Shown piece after piece: positions 9,926 to 19,447 of a stretch of DNA of 64,000 nt (positions are counted from its first letter, which is position 1; each line of letters begins with the position of its first letter). The notes beneath the pieces are model-generated. The model did no database searches and had not been told where the DNA came from. It saw only the letters and a program-made list of their open reading frames with translations. The stretch spans positions 2,852,001-2,916,000 of the forward strand of contig NZ_CP167894.1 of NCBI RefSeq assembly GCF_041504345.1, read 5' to 3'. The position numbers and the translations under genes were made by a program. This DNA is from Vibrio sp. BS-M-Sm-2 (GTDB lineage Bacteria; Pseudomonadota; Gammaproteobacteria; Enterobacterales; Vibrionaceae).

Positions 9926-10069
9926 AAATTAATTCCTATCTGGACTGTGAATACAGGAAGAGAATACAAATGAAACATTGATGAGAGAAATGATTGTTGT
10001 TTATATGCCCGATAACCGAGAGTTATCAATTCAGCGAAGAGGGAGCTGTAAGCGGTAGGAAGTAAAGCT

Positions 10070-10098
10070 CACGGCTATTCGATAGTTGAGTAGCCGTG
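10070..10098 (-). terminator. Hairpin downstream of minE
   Basis: The perfect 8-bp stem CACGGCTA/TAGCCGTG lacks a strong T tract. It could be a weak or Rho-assisted terminator of the min operon. Confidence 0.45.
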
Positions 10099-10129
10099 AA
10101 TCAATAACTAGTAGTTGGTGAGGTCGGTG

Positions 10130-10393
10130 TTACTTGTCTTCTTCTGGAAGCTTAACATTCAGCTCTAATACTGAGATGTCATCATCTTTGTGTTCGAAGG
10201 TCAGATCAACCATTGATGGATCGACCTCGACGTACTTTGCAATACACTTCAAGATGTCTTCTTTCAGTTGTGGCAAGTATGACGGCGCTGGGTCGTCATG
10301 GCTGCGTCGCTCTGCAACAATGATCTGCAAACGCTCTTTGGCTAGGTTTGCAGTGGTCTTTTTCTGTGGTCTAAAAAACTCTAATAATGACAT
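10130..10393 (-). CDS. minE: Cell division topological specificity factor MinE
   Basis: Drives the pole-to-pole MinD oscillation by stimulating MinD ATPase and displacing MinC. The 87 residues match the family. The N-terminus [30 protein letters not shown] contains the membrane-targeting helix and the MinD-contact region. The rest is the dimeric topological domain. It begins 6 bp after the minD stop, so it is the last gene of the minCDE operon. Confidence 0.97.
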   Translation of the reverse strand: MSLLEFFRPQKKTTANLAKERLQIIVAERRSHDDPAPSYLPQLKEDILKCIAKYVEVDPSMVDLTFEHKDDDISVLELNVKLPEEDK

Positions 10394-10399
10394 CGCGTA

Positions 10400-11212
10400 T
10401 TAGCCCCCGAACAGTCGTTTGAAGATGCCTTTCTTCTGTTCCGTTAAGAAGCGGAAGTCAACTTGGCTACCCAGTAGTCGCTCTACAGTATCATTGTAAG
10501 CCATACCTGCGTCGGTTGCTTCATCAAAGATAACTGGCACACCCTTGTTTGATGCGTTGAGTACCGCTTGGCTCTCTGGAATCACACCCAGTAGAGAGAT
10601 ATGCAGGATTTCTTCAACGTCTTCAACACTTAGCATTTCACCTTGGTTTACGCGAGCCGGGTTGTAGCGAGTCAGTAGAAGGTGTGTTTTCACTGGCTCT
10701 AAGCCGTCTTCTGAACGACGAGATTTAGAGTCAAGAATACCTAGAATGCGGTCTGAATCGCGTACTGAAGATACTTCTGGGTTTGTGGTTACAATCGCTT
10801 CATCAGCGAAGTACAGCGCCATCAGAGCACCTTGCTCAATACCTGCAGGAGAATCACAGATGATGAAATCAAAGCCCATTTCATCCAATTCATCAAATAC
10901 ACGACGAACACCATCTTTTGTTAGTGCGTCTTTATCACGAGTTTGAGAAGCAGGAAGGATAAATAGGTTCTCTGTGCGCTTGTCTTTGATCATCGCTTGG
11001 TTCAGCGTCGCTTCGCCATTGATAACGTTAACGAAGTCGTACACAACGCGACGCTCACACCCCATGATTAAATCTAGGTTACGCAGACCGATATCAAAGT
11101 CGATAACTGCGGTTTTCTTCCCTTTTAAAGCTAGACCCGAGGCAATAGCTGCACTGGAGGTCGTTTTGCCTACCCCGCCTTTACCTGACGTTACAACGAT
11201 AATGCGTGCCAT
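10400..11212 (-). CDS. minD: Septum site-determining ATPase MinD
   Basis: Membrane-associated ParA-type ATPase that recruits MinC and cycles with MinE to restrict FtsZ rings to midcell. The 270 residues fit. The deviant Walker A motif SGKGGVGKTT is at 9-18, and FDIGLRNLD and CDSPAGIEQG follow. The C-terminal amphipathic membrane-targeting helix KKGIFKRLFGG is present. It is 21 bp after minC and 6 bp before minE. Confidence 0.98.
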   Translation of the reverse strand: MARIIVVTSGKGGVGKTTSSAAIASGLALKGKKTAVIDFDIGLRNLDLIMGCERRVVYDFVNVINGEATLNQAMIKDKRTENLFILPASQTRDKDALTKDGVRRVFDELDEMGFDFIICDSPAGIEQGALMALYFADEAIVTTNPEVSSVRDSDRILGILDSKSRRSEDGLEPVKTHLLLTRYNPARVNQGEMLSVEDVEEILHISLLGVIPESQAVLNASNKGVPVIFDEATDAGMAYNDTVERLLGSQVDFRFLTEQKKGIFKRLFGG

Positions 11213-11233
11213 TCTGTTTTCCTTTTATTTCTC

Positions 11234-11896
11234 TTATATTGCGAGGACATCAACGTGTAATACATCGTTTGCCATACTGAACATGGTTTTCTTCTGCCAG
11301 TACTCGCTTTCAATTTGATCGCTGAGCCAGTAATTTCCAGCAATGGAAACCAGCTCGGCTTGTAAATCATTACAAATTATTTTTGCTTCAGTTTGACCAC
11401 TTGCACCTGCAATAGCACGGCCACGTAAAGTGCCACGAATATGGATGCTGCCATCGGCAATCACTTCTGCACCGGCACTTACATGACTAAGAATCAGCAA
11501 ATCACCATCTTTGGCATAAACTTGCTGACCAGAACGAATTGGGGTTCGAACCACTTTAATCGGTGCTATCTTTGCCGGAGCTTGCGATGGCGACTTACTT
11601 GCTGTCATCACCGCAAAACCAGCTTCTTTGGCGAGATTTTGCATACGCTTATCAGAACAGCCAGCCACACCAACCGGGATCATGCCCGCTTGAGATATAC
11701 CATTTTTCAGTTGCGCAAAATCGATATCGCCCGCGACTTTACTGATGTTGATAACAACAGGCGCGGCAGCGAAAAACGTAGGTGCTTGGTCTACTTTCTC
11801 TTGAAGAAAAGACACTGCATTTTCGACTTGATCATCGGATAAGTGCAAAACAGATAGCGTAAAGCTGCTACCTTTTAGATCTGGGTTACTAGACAT
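11234..11896 (-). CDS. minC: Septum site-determining protein MinC
   Basis: FtsZ polymerisation inhibitor, positioned by MinD. The N-terminal domain (about 1-105) and the C-terminal beta-helix domain (about 115-220, with [19 protein letters not shown]) are both visible, so it is full length at about 220 aa. I set the start at ATG 11896 (MSSNPDLKG). The open frame extends seven codons further to 11917, but that extension (MRSCSFS) has no family counterpart. First gene of the minCDE operon. Confidence 0.95.
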   Translation of the reverse strand: MSSNPDLKGSSFTLSVLHLSDDQVENAVSFLQEKVDQAPTFFAAAPVVINISKVAGDIDFAQLKNGISQAGMIPVGVAGCSDKRMQNLAKEAGFAVMTASKSPSQAPAKIAPIKVVRTPIRSGQQVYAKDGDLLILSHVSAGAEVIADGSIHIRGTLRGRAIAGASGQTEAKIICNDLQAELVSIAGNYWLSDQIESEYWQKKTMFSMANDVLHVDVLAI

Positions 11897-12117
11897 CGAA
11901 AAACTACAGGACCTCAATAGCGGATTGGTACAATTTCTTTATCAATAAAATAAAGGGCATTGCCTGAAACTAGGTTTATCATGTTATATTCCCAAACCAA
12001 GCACAGCAAGTAATCTTGTTGTCAAATGGACGTTTTGTTCCCAATATTTCCCTAACATAAACTATTGATCTCGCAAGTGAGAGTTTTGTAGTCATAAACA
12101 TTTAAAAAAGGTTTGTC

Positions 12118-12408
12118 ATGCTGTGTTCTATATATAAAAGCTCGAAGAAAGAAGGAACATACCTTTATATCCCTAAGAAGGATGATTTTTCACAAGTTCC
12201 TGACGCATTGATGCAAATGTTTGGTAAACCTAGTTTTGTAATGGTAATTAAAATGGATGGTCGAAAACTGGCGCAAGTGAACATCGATAAAGTGAGAGAA
12301 TCACTGAACACCGATGGTTTCTTTTTGCAGGTACCGCCTCCACCAGTTAACGAACTTGAGCTACACAAAGAGCGTAAAGCCCAACAAAAATCTCAAGACG
12401 AAGAGTGA
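12118..12408 (+). CDS. ycgL: YcgL-domain protein
   Basis: 96-residue member of the YcgL family (former UPF0745), conserved beside minCDE in gamma-proteobacteria. The start [36 protein letters not shown] is characteristic. The function is not established; the constant neighbourhood suggests a link with division. The AAAGGT SD precedes the start. It is divergent from minC across about 220 bp that must hold both promoters. Confidence 0.92.
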   Translation: MLCSIYKSSKKEGTYLYIPKKDDFSQVPDALMQMFGKPSFVMVIKMDGRKLAQVNIDKVRESLNTDGFFLQVPPPPVNELELHKERKAQQKSQDEE

Positions 12409-12438
12409 TAGTCACCTCAATTCAGGGAGGAGTGATCG

Positions 12439-13437
12439 TTGAGTAAATTTTCGAAAACCATGTTGGCTATGTCGGCATTACTACTGGGTAATAGTCTGAC
12501 CATAAGCTCAGTACAAGCTGAAGAGCTGAGCTTCGAACAATATGTGGAAAAACTAAAGCAACAAGGCCGAGAAGAAGGCATTTCTGAAGCGATCATTGAT
12601 CAAGCCTTTGATGGTGTGACGTTTAAGCCAAGAGCAGTCAAAGCCGACAAAAACCAGCCTGAAAAGAAACTGACTCTGGATGAATACATTCCACGAGCAG
12701 TGCCAGATTGGAAGGTGAAGCAGGCTAAGTCGCTCTATGAAAAACACTACACAGCGTTAAAGCGAATTGGTGATGAGTATGGTGTTCAACCAAGGTTTAT
12801 TGTCGCGTTATGGGGCGTTGAGAGTAACTTTGGTAAGTTCACGGGCAATTACAGTGTTATTGATGCTCTAACAACCATGGCTTACGAAGGGCGTAGAGAA
12901 GCCTTTTTCCGTAGCGAAGCGATGGCGGCATTGAAGATTCTTGATCAAGGCCATATTGCGCCAAAAGAGATGAAAGGCTCTTGGGCTGGTGCGATGGGTC
13001 AACCTCAGTTTATGCCGAGCTCATTCTTAGCGTATGCCGCTGATGGTAACGGCGACGGTAAGAAAGACATTTGGGGCACAGAAGAAGACGTATTTGCTTC
13101 GGCGGCTAACTATCTCAGCCAATCAGGCTGGGAGGACAAATATACTTGGGGTCGTCAGGTACACGTTCCATCAACTGTTTCTATTGATATGCAAGGCCGA
13201 GACGAAGACAAAGCGAAATATCTAAAAGAGTGGTCTGAACTCGGTATTAAGCGTTATGACGATCGCCCACTACCAACGCTTGATGAAGACATCAAAGCGT
13301 GGTTGATAATGCCGGATGATGAAACCGGACGTTCGTACCTCATTTACAACAACTACAATGTGTTAATGAAGTGGAATCGTTCTTACTACTTTGCTTTGGC
13401 AGTAAGCCATCTAGCCGACAGAATTAAGTTTGATTAA
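12439..13437 (+). CDS. MltB-type lytic murein transglycosylase
   Basis: Cleaves peptidoglycan glycan strands to 1,6-anhydromuramyl ends in the periplasm. The 332-residue precursor has a signal peptide (hydrophobic AMSALLLGNSLTISSVQA, cleavage near residue 27) and no lipobox cysteine, so it looks soluble rather than a lipoprotein. The SLT_2/MltB domain motifs are VESNFGKFTGNY, holding the catalytic Glu, and GAMGQPQFMPSSF. I read the start as TTG 12439 because GGGAGGAG lies 6-8 nt upstream and no ATG precedes the signal peptide. It follows ycgL by 30 bp, probably in one operon. Confidence 0.92.
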   Translation: MSKFSKTMLAMSALLLGNSLTISSVQAEELSFEQYVEKLKQQGREEGISEAIIDQAFDGVTFKPRAVKADKNQPEKKLTLDEYIPRAVPDWKVKQAKSLYEKHYTALKRIGDEYGVQPRFIVALWGVESNFGKFTGNYSVIDALTTMAYEGRREAFFRSEAMAALKILDQGHIAPKEMKGSWAGAMGQPQFMPSSFLAYAADGNGDGKKDIWGTEEDVFASAANYLSQSGWEDKYTWGRQVHVPSTVSIDMQGRDEDKAKYLKEWSELGIKRYDDRPLPTLDEDIKAWLIMPDDETGRSYLIYNNYNVLMKWNRSYYFALAVSHLADRIKFD

Positions 13438-13525
13438 TCGGCCTGATTTGATTAGTAGACTTAATTTGGTTAATTGATTTAGGTCGCTTTGAATAGCATT
13501 TGGCCTACTATAGGCAAAACGAACT

Positions 13526-13549
13526 AAAGGACTCTTCGGAGTCCTTTTT
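13526..13549 (+). terminator. Intrinsic terminator with TTCG tetraloop
   Basis: AAAGGACTC-TTCG-GAGTCCTTT followed by TT; ends the ycgL-transglycosylase unit. Confidence 0.85.
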
Positions 13550-13584
13550 AATTTTATATTTCAGAGACTTAAGAAGGTGGTCTT

Positions 13585-14529
13585 GTGCTAACAGATAGAG
13601 CTGCACAGATGGTGATATTCCATGCGTTGATCAAACACGAAGGTTTTACCAGTGCTGCAAAAAGCTTGAACGTTTCGGTGTCCCACATCAGTAAGCAGGT
13701 TGCTTTGCTTGAAGACTCCATTGGCATCAAGCTAGTACAACGAACCACACGTAGCCTAACGCTAACCGAAGCAGGAGACGTGTTCTACCAACACTGTGAG
13801 CAGCTGTTCAATACGGTAAAAGCGGCTCAAATGGATATGGACAGCCAACGTGATGATATCTCTGGAATCTTGCGCGTTGGATTGTCACAGTCATTTGGCA
13901 CACTGCATATCATTCCAGCGATTGATCAACTCAGACAGCTTTATCCTCAGTTGAGAATCGAGGTCCACTTGTTCGACTATAAGGTGGACATGATTGAAGA
14001 ACGCTTGGATCTTTGGATCACCAATAATGAAGACTTACCTGAAGGTTACATTGCACAGCGATTAGCAGACAGCCAGTTTGTGGTGGCAGCATCGCCCGAC
14101 TACCTGATTAAAGCGGGTACTCCTCATGTGCCTTCCGATCTAATTGACCATAACTGTCTTATTTATCGCAGCCGTGAACGAGACTACACATCGTGGGCGT
14201 TTGATAACGGGCAAGAAAACCTCAGTGTCAAAGTAGCGGGCGATTACTCGGTCGATTTGGCTGAGGCAGTACGAGACGCGGCAGTATCAGGATGGGGCGT
14301 TGCTTATCTGGCGACTTACTTGGTGAAAGAAGAGTTTAGAACGGGCAAGTTGATTCAAGTATTGCCAGAGTGGCGAGCCAGTCAGCTAATGCCATTTTAT
14401 GCCGTTTACCCGAGCCGAAAGAACATGCCGAAGAAGCTTTCAGCGGTGATTGAGTTCATTAAAAACCATATCGGGTCTCCGACGTATTGGGATGAAAACC
14501 TCAAAACCTGCGTTGAGCTGCACCGTTAA
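13585..14529 (+). CDS. LysR-family transcriptional regulator
   Basis: 314 residues. The N-terminal winged helix-turn-helix (about 1-60; GFTSAAKSLNVSVSHISKQVALLED) is followed by a periplasmic-binding-like effector domain (about 90-300). The start is GTG 13585, with AAGAAGGTGG at SD distance. The target and ligand are not readable. The gene precedes nupC on the same strand, separated by about 200 bp holding two palindromes, so control of nupC is possible but unproven. LysR regulators usually act on a divergent neighbour, which is not the arrangement here. Confidence 0.9.
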   Translation: MLTDRAAQMVIFHALIKHEGFTSAAKSLNVSVSHISKQVALLEDSIGIKLVQRTTRSLTLTEAGDVFYQHCEQLFNTVKAAQMDMDSQRDDISGILRVGLSQSFGTLHIIPAIDQLRQLYPQLRIEVHLFDYKVDMIEERLDLWITNNEDLPEGYIAQRLADSQFVVAASPDYLIKAGTPHVPSDLIDHNCLIYRSRERDYTSWAFDNGQENLSVKVAGDYSVDLAEAVRDAAVSGWGVAYLATYLVKEEFRTGKLIQVLPEWRASQLMPFYAVYPSRKNMPKKLSAVIEFIKNHIGSPTYWDENLKTCVELHR

Positions 14530-14553
14530 CTGTTTCCTAATCTATAAATATAA

Positions 14554-14579
14554 TTTCCATATGGAAAAAGTATACTTTT
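14554..14579. promoter_or_regulatory. Two overlapping 14-bp perfect palindromes before nupC
   Basis: TTTCCATATGGAAA (14554-14567) and AAAAGTATACTTTT (14566-14579) share two bases. Both are perfect dyads in an AT-rich stretch 155-180 bp upstream of nupC and just after the LysR gene. They could be operators or could form a terminator-like structure; neither matches a site I can name. Confidence 0.4.
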
Positions 14580-14734
14580 CGAGCAAGTTAAATCATTAAA
14601 ATTCAATACTTTAATATAATCATAGATGAGACAGTGATAATCCCAACATCACATTAACAACCGCACCTTGCCGCAAACGATTTCCTCTATACAATGCGTC
14701 GCCTTTCCTATCTACAACTTTTAGGTTGACGCAC

Positions 14735-15934
14735 ATGGCTTCCCTACTTGGAATTATCACTATTTTAGTTGCCGCTTGGTTACTATCTACGGACAGAAAA
14801 AATATTCCACTAAGAACAGTCTCTTTGGCTTTCTTATTACAAATCTCATTCGCGCTATTGGTTCTGTATGTACCAATGGGTAAAGAAGCGTTGAATGCAG
14901 CCACGGGTGCGGTATCTAGCTTGATTAACTACGGTCAAGAGGGGATTAACTTCCTATTTGGTGGCCTAACGAATAACGGATTTGTTTTCGCGATTAATGT
15001 TCTTGGCATCATTATCTTTTTCTCTGCACTGATCTCTGGTTTGTACCACATTGGCTTTATGCCAAAGGTGATCAACCTTATTGGTGGTGCGCTACAGAAA
15101 TTCTTGGGTACAGGCCGCGCGGAATCACTGTCTGCAACAGCGAACATCTTTGTTGGCATGATTGAAGCGCCATTGGTGGTTAAACCTTACCTAAAGCACA
15201 TGACGGATTCACAACTGTTTGCTGTAATGGTGTGTGGCTTGGCTTCTGTAGCTGGTGGCACGCTAGTGGGTTATGCCTCGCTTGGCGTTGACCTAAACTT
15301 CCTGATCGCTGCGGCATTCATGTCTGCTCCTGCTGGTCTATTGATGGCCAAGATTTTGGTACCAGGTAATGCAGATGAGGCTCAAGAAAATATTGAGTCT
15401 GACGTTGAAATTCCACGAGCAACAAACGTAGTTGAGGCAATGGCAGATGGGGCTATGTCTGGACTTCGTATTGCCGTTGCGGTGGGTGCAACACTTCTTG
15501 CCTTTATCAGTGTGATTGCAATGCTGAATGGCTTGCTAGGTATCGTTGGCGGCTGGTTTGGCGTAAACCTAAGCTTCGAACTTATCCTAGGTTATGTGTT
15601 TGCACCCGTTGCATGGCTGATCGGTGTGCCATGGTCTGAGGCTGTGGTTGCAGGCTCGCTGATCGGTAACAAGATTGTCGTGAACGAGTTCGTGGCTTTC
15701 ATCCAACTGATGGACGCTAAAGAGGCACTAAGTGAGCACTCACAAGCGATCGTAACTTTCGCTCTATGTGGCTTTGCTAACATCTCTACCATGGCGATTC
15801 TGATAGGTGGTTTGGGCAGCTTAGTTCCAGAGCGTCGCTCTTTCATCTCACAATATGGCTTCAAAGCAATTTGTGCAGGTGTGTTTGCTAACTTAATGAG
15901 TGCCGCTATTGCTGGCGTTGTACTTTCTCTATAG
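14735..15934 (+). CDS. nupC: Concentrative nucleoside transporter (NupC family)
   Basis: Inner-membrane H+- or Na+-coupled nucleoside uptake permease. About 399 residues with multiple hydrophobic segments, ending in the gate-type domain typical of CNT proteins. Family motifs are GFMPKVINLIGGALQKFLGTG, SATANIFVGMIEAPLVVKPY and CGFANISTMAILIGGLG. I prefer ATG 14735 (MASLLGIITI); the in-frame TTG 14726 is only three codons upstream and has no SD advantage. V. cholerae has several paralogues, so the symbol marks the family rather than a specific orthologue. Confidence 0.9.
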   Translation: MASLLGIITILVAAWLLSTDRKNIPLRTVSLAFLLQISFALLVLYVPMGKEALNAATGAVSSLINYGQEGINFLFGGLTNNGFVFAINVLGIIIFFSALISGLYHIGFMPKVINLIGGALQKFLGTGRAESLSATANIFVGMIEAPLVVKPYLKHMTDSQLFAVMVCGLASVAGGTLVGYASLGVDLNFLIAAAFMSAPAGLLMAKILVPGNADEAQENIESDVEIPRATNVVEAMADGAMSGLRIAVAVGATLLAFISVIAMLNGLLGIVGGWFGVNLSFELILGYVFAPVAWLIGVPWSEAVVAGSLIGNKIVVNEFVAFIQLMDAKEALSEHSQAIVTFALCGFANISTMAILIGGLGSLVPERRSFISQYGFKAICAGVFANLMSAAIAGVVLSL

Positions 15935-16013
15935 CTAACTGATCATGACTTTACTCCCCCTATAGTAAAGTAACTGATTAATCACAATAATATTCGGTTA
16001 GCGTGAAAAATAG

Positions 16014-16044
16014 AGCCTATAGTGTAAGAACGTAGGCTTTCTTA
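16014..16044 (+). terminator. Putative nupC terminator
   Basis: AGCCTA / TAGGCT stem with a 13-14 nt loop followed by TTCTTATTT. The stem is modest. A second dyad, ACTTTACT/AGTAAAGT, at about 15949-15972 lacks a T tract. Confidence 0.5.
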
Positions 16045-16098
16045 TTTCATTGAATAGTTTGTACCACAGAGTGTGGTGCAAACCTTTTAGGGACACAA

Positions 16099-17913
16099 AT
16101 GGATTTGTCGATTACTTCTTCTTTGGCGTTAATTGGACTCTTGTCTTTAGCTTGTCAGCTGCTCGGCTGGCGTTTACGTCTTCCCGCTATTCTTCCTCTC
16201 CTTATCGTTGGCTTGTTGTTAGGCCCTGGCCTGAATATTCTAAATCCCGATGCCATTTTCGGTGATGTGCTGTTTCCTATGATTTCGTTAGGTGTTGCTA
16301 TCATCCTGTTTGAAGGGGCATTGACCCTAAATTTCAAAGAAATCAGAGGCCATGGCCGGATGGTGACTCACCTCGTGAGTTTCGGCATGTTGATTACATG
16401 GGCGTGTATCGTGGTGGGGGCATACTACTTTGTGGACTTCAGTTGGCCGTTAGCCGCACTGTTTGGTGCATTAGTCGTGGTAACTGGCCCTACTGTAATT
16501 GTGCCCATGCTACGCAGTATTCAGCCTAAATCCTCCTTAGGCAGTATCTTGCGATGGGAGGGAATCGTTATCGACCCGATAGGGGCTCTGTTTGCGGTTC
16601 TGGTTTACGAATACATTGTCTCTTCAGCCGACCCTACAGGACATGTACTTTCAGCTCTGGGATTAACCTTAGCCATTGGTTTAGGCTTAGGGGTCATCGG
16701 TGGCCATTTGATTGCCAAGATGCTGCAAGGGCATTGGGTTCCGCACTATTTGCGTAATGTGGCCGTGCTGACGTTAATGTTGGCGGCGTTCTCGTTTTCC
16801 AATGATCTGAGTGAAGAGTCCGGTTTATTAACCGTGACCATCATGGGGATCTGGCTTGCCAACGTGAAGGGCTTGGATATCGAAGACATCATCGAATTCA
16901 AAGAAACCCTAACCGTGTTGCTTATTTCTGCGTTGTTTATTCTGTTAGCGAGCAGGCTCGATTCAGGTACTTTTCTCTCGATAGGTTGGGGTGGTGTTGG
17001 CCTATTAGCGGTAGTGATGCTGGTGGCGCGTCCTTTAAGTGTATGGATCAGCGGGATCGGCACGGATCTTACTTCGGCGGATAAATGGTTTTTGAGCTGG
17101 ATGGCACCGCGCGGGATCGTTGCAGCCGCGGTTTCTTCTCTGTTTGCAATCAAGCTTCAAGAGAAGCAATTAATCGAAGGCGCGGATTTACTGGTGCCAA
17201 TGGTGTTCTTGGTCATCATTGGTACGGTTGTGATTCAAAGCCTTACCGCGAGTTGGTGGGCGAGAAGGCTAGGTGTGACTCAAGAGAAGGCACAAGGCGT
17301 TATCTTCTTTGGCGCGACTCAGTTTTCACGCCAGTTTGCCAAAGTGCTAGCGACACATAATATCAACAGTGTGCTTGCCGATACCAACTGGGAGAGCATT
17401 CGTTTAGCTCGCATGGAAAACTTGAATGTTTATTTTGGTAACCCAGCCTCAAGCCACGCGGAAAATAATCTGGAATTGGATGGAATAGGGCGTGCCATGA
17501 TCGTGTCGCCTTATCGTCAAACCAACCCGTTAGTTAGCATGCACTATCAAGACGAGTTTGGTGAGAATAAGGTGTTTGAACTTGAGTCATCAGAGAATAA
17601 ACATGAAAGGCATCAGGTGAGCCGCGATGGTAACAGAATCTTGTTTTCTGAAGGGATTACCTATTCCAAGCTTAACTCGCTGATGGCTCAGGGTAGCCAA
17701 ATTAAGAGTACAGGTTTGACTGAGGCATTTGATTTAAAAGAGTTTAACGCTCTGTACCCTAAAGCCATTCCTCTTGGGATTATTATTGGCGGTGATTTCC
17801 GTTTAATTACACAAGGGTCTGAGTTGGAAAAACTCATATCAACGGAGTGTGAGCTAATTAGTTTATTACCGCCTTCTGAACAGACGGAAAAAGTTGAGAC
17901 TCCAGATAAGTAG
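16099..17913 (+). CDS. CPA1-type sodium/proton antiporter with C-terminal nucleotide-binding-like domain
   Basis: 604 residues. About 13 hydrophobic segments fill residues 1-390 (cation/proton exchanger fold; FEGALTLNFKEI, LVVVTGPTVIVPMLRS and WMAPRGIVAAAVSSLFA are typical CPA1 stretches). From about 395 a soluble TrkA-N-like domain begins (AQGVIFFGATQFSRQFAKVLA, then a VLADTN strand end), suggesting gating by a nucleotide or by redox state. It would export Na+ or K+ in exchange for H+ at the inner membrane; ion choice cannot be read. Monocistronic between nupC and a shared terminator. Confidence 0.88.
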   Translation: MDLSITSSLALIGLLSLACQLLGWRLRLPAILPLLIVGLLLGPGLNILNPDAIFGDVLFPMISLGVAIILFEGALTLNFKEIRGHGRMVTHLVSFGMLITWACIVVGAYYFVDFSWPLAALFGALVVVTGPTVIVPMLRSIQPKSSLGSILRWEGIVIDPIGALFAVLVYEYIVSSADPTGHVLSALGLTLAIGLGLGVIGGHLIAKMLQGHWVPHYLRNVAVLTLMLAAFSFSNDLSEESGLLTVTIMGIWLANVKGLDIEDIIEFKETLTVLLISALFILLASRLDSGTFLSIGWGGVGLLAVVMLVARPLSVWISGIGTDLTSADKWFLSWMAPRGIVAAAVSSLFAIKLQEKQLIEGADLLVPMVFLVIIGTVVIQSLTASWWARRLGVTQEKAQGVIFFGATQFSRQFAKVLATHNINSVLADTNWESIRLARMENLNVYFGNPASSHAENNLELDGIGRAMIVSPYRQTNPLVSMHYQDEFGENKVFELESSENKHERHQVSRDGNRILFSEGITYSKLNSLMAQGSQIKSTGLTEAFDLKEFNALYPKAIPLGIIIGGDFRLITQGSELEKLISTECELISLLPPSEQTEKVETPDK

Positions 17914-17970
17914 CAACGAGCACTGCATCAAAAGCGAGCCGGGCTGTTTCAAAGCGAATCTCTAAGTATC

Positions 17971-18005
17971 AAAAAAGCCGCAACCTTTTCACGCTGCGGC
18001 TTTCT
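17971..18005. terminator. Bidirectional terminator between antiporter and folD
   Basis: AAAAAAGCCGCA...TGCGGCTTTCT; the stem has A/T runs on both sides and serves convergent genes. Confidence 0.82.
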
Positions 18006-18031
18006 AATTTTATTTATACTGCGCTTAAAGA

Positions 18032-18889
18032 TTACTTCGAGTGAAATTGCTCACAAGCGATCATCGTGTTTTCGATTAGGCTTGCCACTGTCATTGGGCC
18101 AACACCGCCCGGTACAGGAGTGATGAAGCTTGCGCTTTCTTTCGCGACATCGTATTCAACGTCACCCACTAGCTTGCCAGATTCTAAACGGTTGATGCCA
18201 ACATCAACCACAACAGCCCCTTTCTTAATCCAAGCACCAGGAATGAAGTTAGGCTTACCCACGGCAACCACAACAACGTCTGCTTGACGCACGTGGCCTT
18301 CAAGGTCTTTGGTGAAACGGTGACATGTCGTCGTTGTACAACCCGCTAGAAGAAGTTCTAGGGTCATTGGGCGACCTACGATGTTTGAAGCGCCAACCAC
18401 AACCGCGTGCTTACCACGTAAGTCGATGTTGTAACGGTCAAGCAGCGTGATGATACCTTTTGGCGTGCAAGAGCGAAGCTTAGGCATACGCTGAGCCAAA
18501 CGGCCGACATTGTATGGGTGGAAGCCATCAACGTCTTTCTCTGGCGTGATACGCTCAAGAACGTGAGTGCTATCAATGCCTGCTGGTAGAGGCAGTTGAA
18601 CAAGAATACCGTCGATCTCTGGATCGTCGTTCAGTTGGTCTACCAGTGTTAACAATTCGTCTTCTGTCGCAGTGGCTGGCAAGTCGTAAGATTTAGATAC
18701 GAAGCCAACTTCTTCACACGCTTTACGCTTACTTCCAACGTAAACTTGAGAAGCAGGGTCTTCACCCACTAAAACAACCGCTAGGCCCGGAGCGCGTAAT
18801 CCAGCTTCAGTACGAGCTTTTACACGTGCAGCAACTTCAGAGCGAACCGTTTGAGAAATTAGCTTTCCATCAATATTTTGAGCAGTCAT
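18032..18889 (-). CDS. folD: Bifunctional methylenetetrahydrofolate dehydrogenase/cyclohydrolase
   Basis: Interconverts 5,10-methylene-THF and 10-formyl-THF using NADP+. The 285 residues are typical. Substrate motif: [15 protein letters not shown] with the catalytic lysine. Rossmann part: [18 protein letters not shown]-terminal signature: [18 protein letters not shown]. It shares one-carbon chemistry with purU at the other end of the region but is not in its operon. The start ATG 18889 is preceded by AAGGAAATTC. Confidence 0.97.
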   Translation of the reverse strand: MTAQNIDGKLISQTVRSEVAARVKARTEAGLRAPGLAVVLVGEDPASQVYVGSKRKACEEVGFVSKSYDLPATATEDELLTLVDQLNDDPEIDGILVQLPLPAGIDSTHVLERITPEKDVDGFHPYNVGRLAQRMPKLRSCTPKGIITLLDRYNIDLRGKHAVVVGASNIVGRPMTLELLLAGCTTTTCHRFTKDLEGHVRQADVVVVAVGKPNFIPGAWIKKGAVVVDVGINRLESGKLVGDVEYDVAKESASFITPVPGGVGPMTVASLIENTMIACEQFHSK

Positions 18890-19059
18890 GAATTTCCTTA
18901 GTATTGATATTCAAGTTAGTGGCTGATGTTTTTGGCGCATTATTCCAGAAAATCTTTTTGATTACCATCAAGCAAACGTTTGCTTTGTTCTATTTTCCAA
19001 CACTTATATGTTTGTTGCCCTTTTTTTACTCACTTAGATCAGAATGTTACATAAAGCCG

Positions 19060-19087
19060 TTGCTTTACTGATTCGAATTCGTATAAT
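19060..19087 (+). promoter_or_regulatory. Sigma-70 promoter of tRNA-Arg
   Basis: TTGCTT (-35, 19060-19065), a 16-bp spacer, then TATAAT (-10, 19082-19087). This places the start about 7 bp before the mature tRNA 5' end. Confidence 0.7.
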
Positions 19088-19100
19088 TCGTTCCTGTAGC

Positions 19101-19177
19101 GCGCCCTTAGCTCAGCTGGATAGAGCACCTCCCTTCTAAGGAGGTGGTCGAAGGTTCGAATCCTTCAGGGCGTGCCA
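19101..19177 (+). tRNA. tRNA-Arg (anticodon TCT)
   Basis: 77-nt cloverleaf with encoded CCA. The acceptor stem GCGCCCT/AGGGCGT closes with a G-T pair, the D arm is AGCTCAGCTGGATAGAGC, the anticodon stem CCTCC/GGAGG has loop CTTCTAA, and the T arm contains GGTTCGAATCC. Anticodon TCT reads AGA/AGG. It has its own promoter and terminator, so it is a solo tRNA gene. Confidence 0.97.
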
Positions 19178-19190
19178 TTATTTAAAGGAA

Positions 19191-19221
19191 CCCGATAACT
19201 CTCCGAGTTGTCGGGTTTTTT
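19191..19221 (+). terminator. tRNA-Arg terminator
   Basis: CCCGATAACTC-TCC-GAGTTGTCGGG followed by T6. Confidence 0.88.
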
Positions 19222-19447
19222 GCTTTCCTAACATAATAAAAATACTCTTCTTAAAGCGCCACTCATTTTCCTACGTTATTCATTTCATTCGGCTCATGTA
19301 ATAGAAAGTTAAAATTGTTCGTTTTTTGGGGTTTACATCATTTGGTAATAAAGCCACTATGAATTCACGAAGAATAGACAAGTAAAGCTATTAGCCAGTT
19401 GGTTTAAGAATCAAACCTTCTGCTCAATAGCTGATTTAGAGGAAGTA

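Noticed and set aside
10134..10403. Plus-strand 89-codon frame antisense to minE
   Set aside because: Covers minE almost exactly; minE is firmly identified and the antisense frame has no homology or SD.
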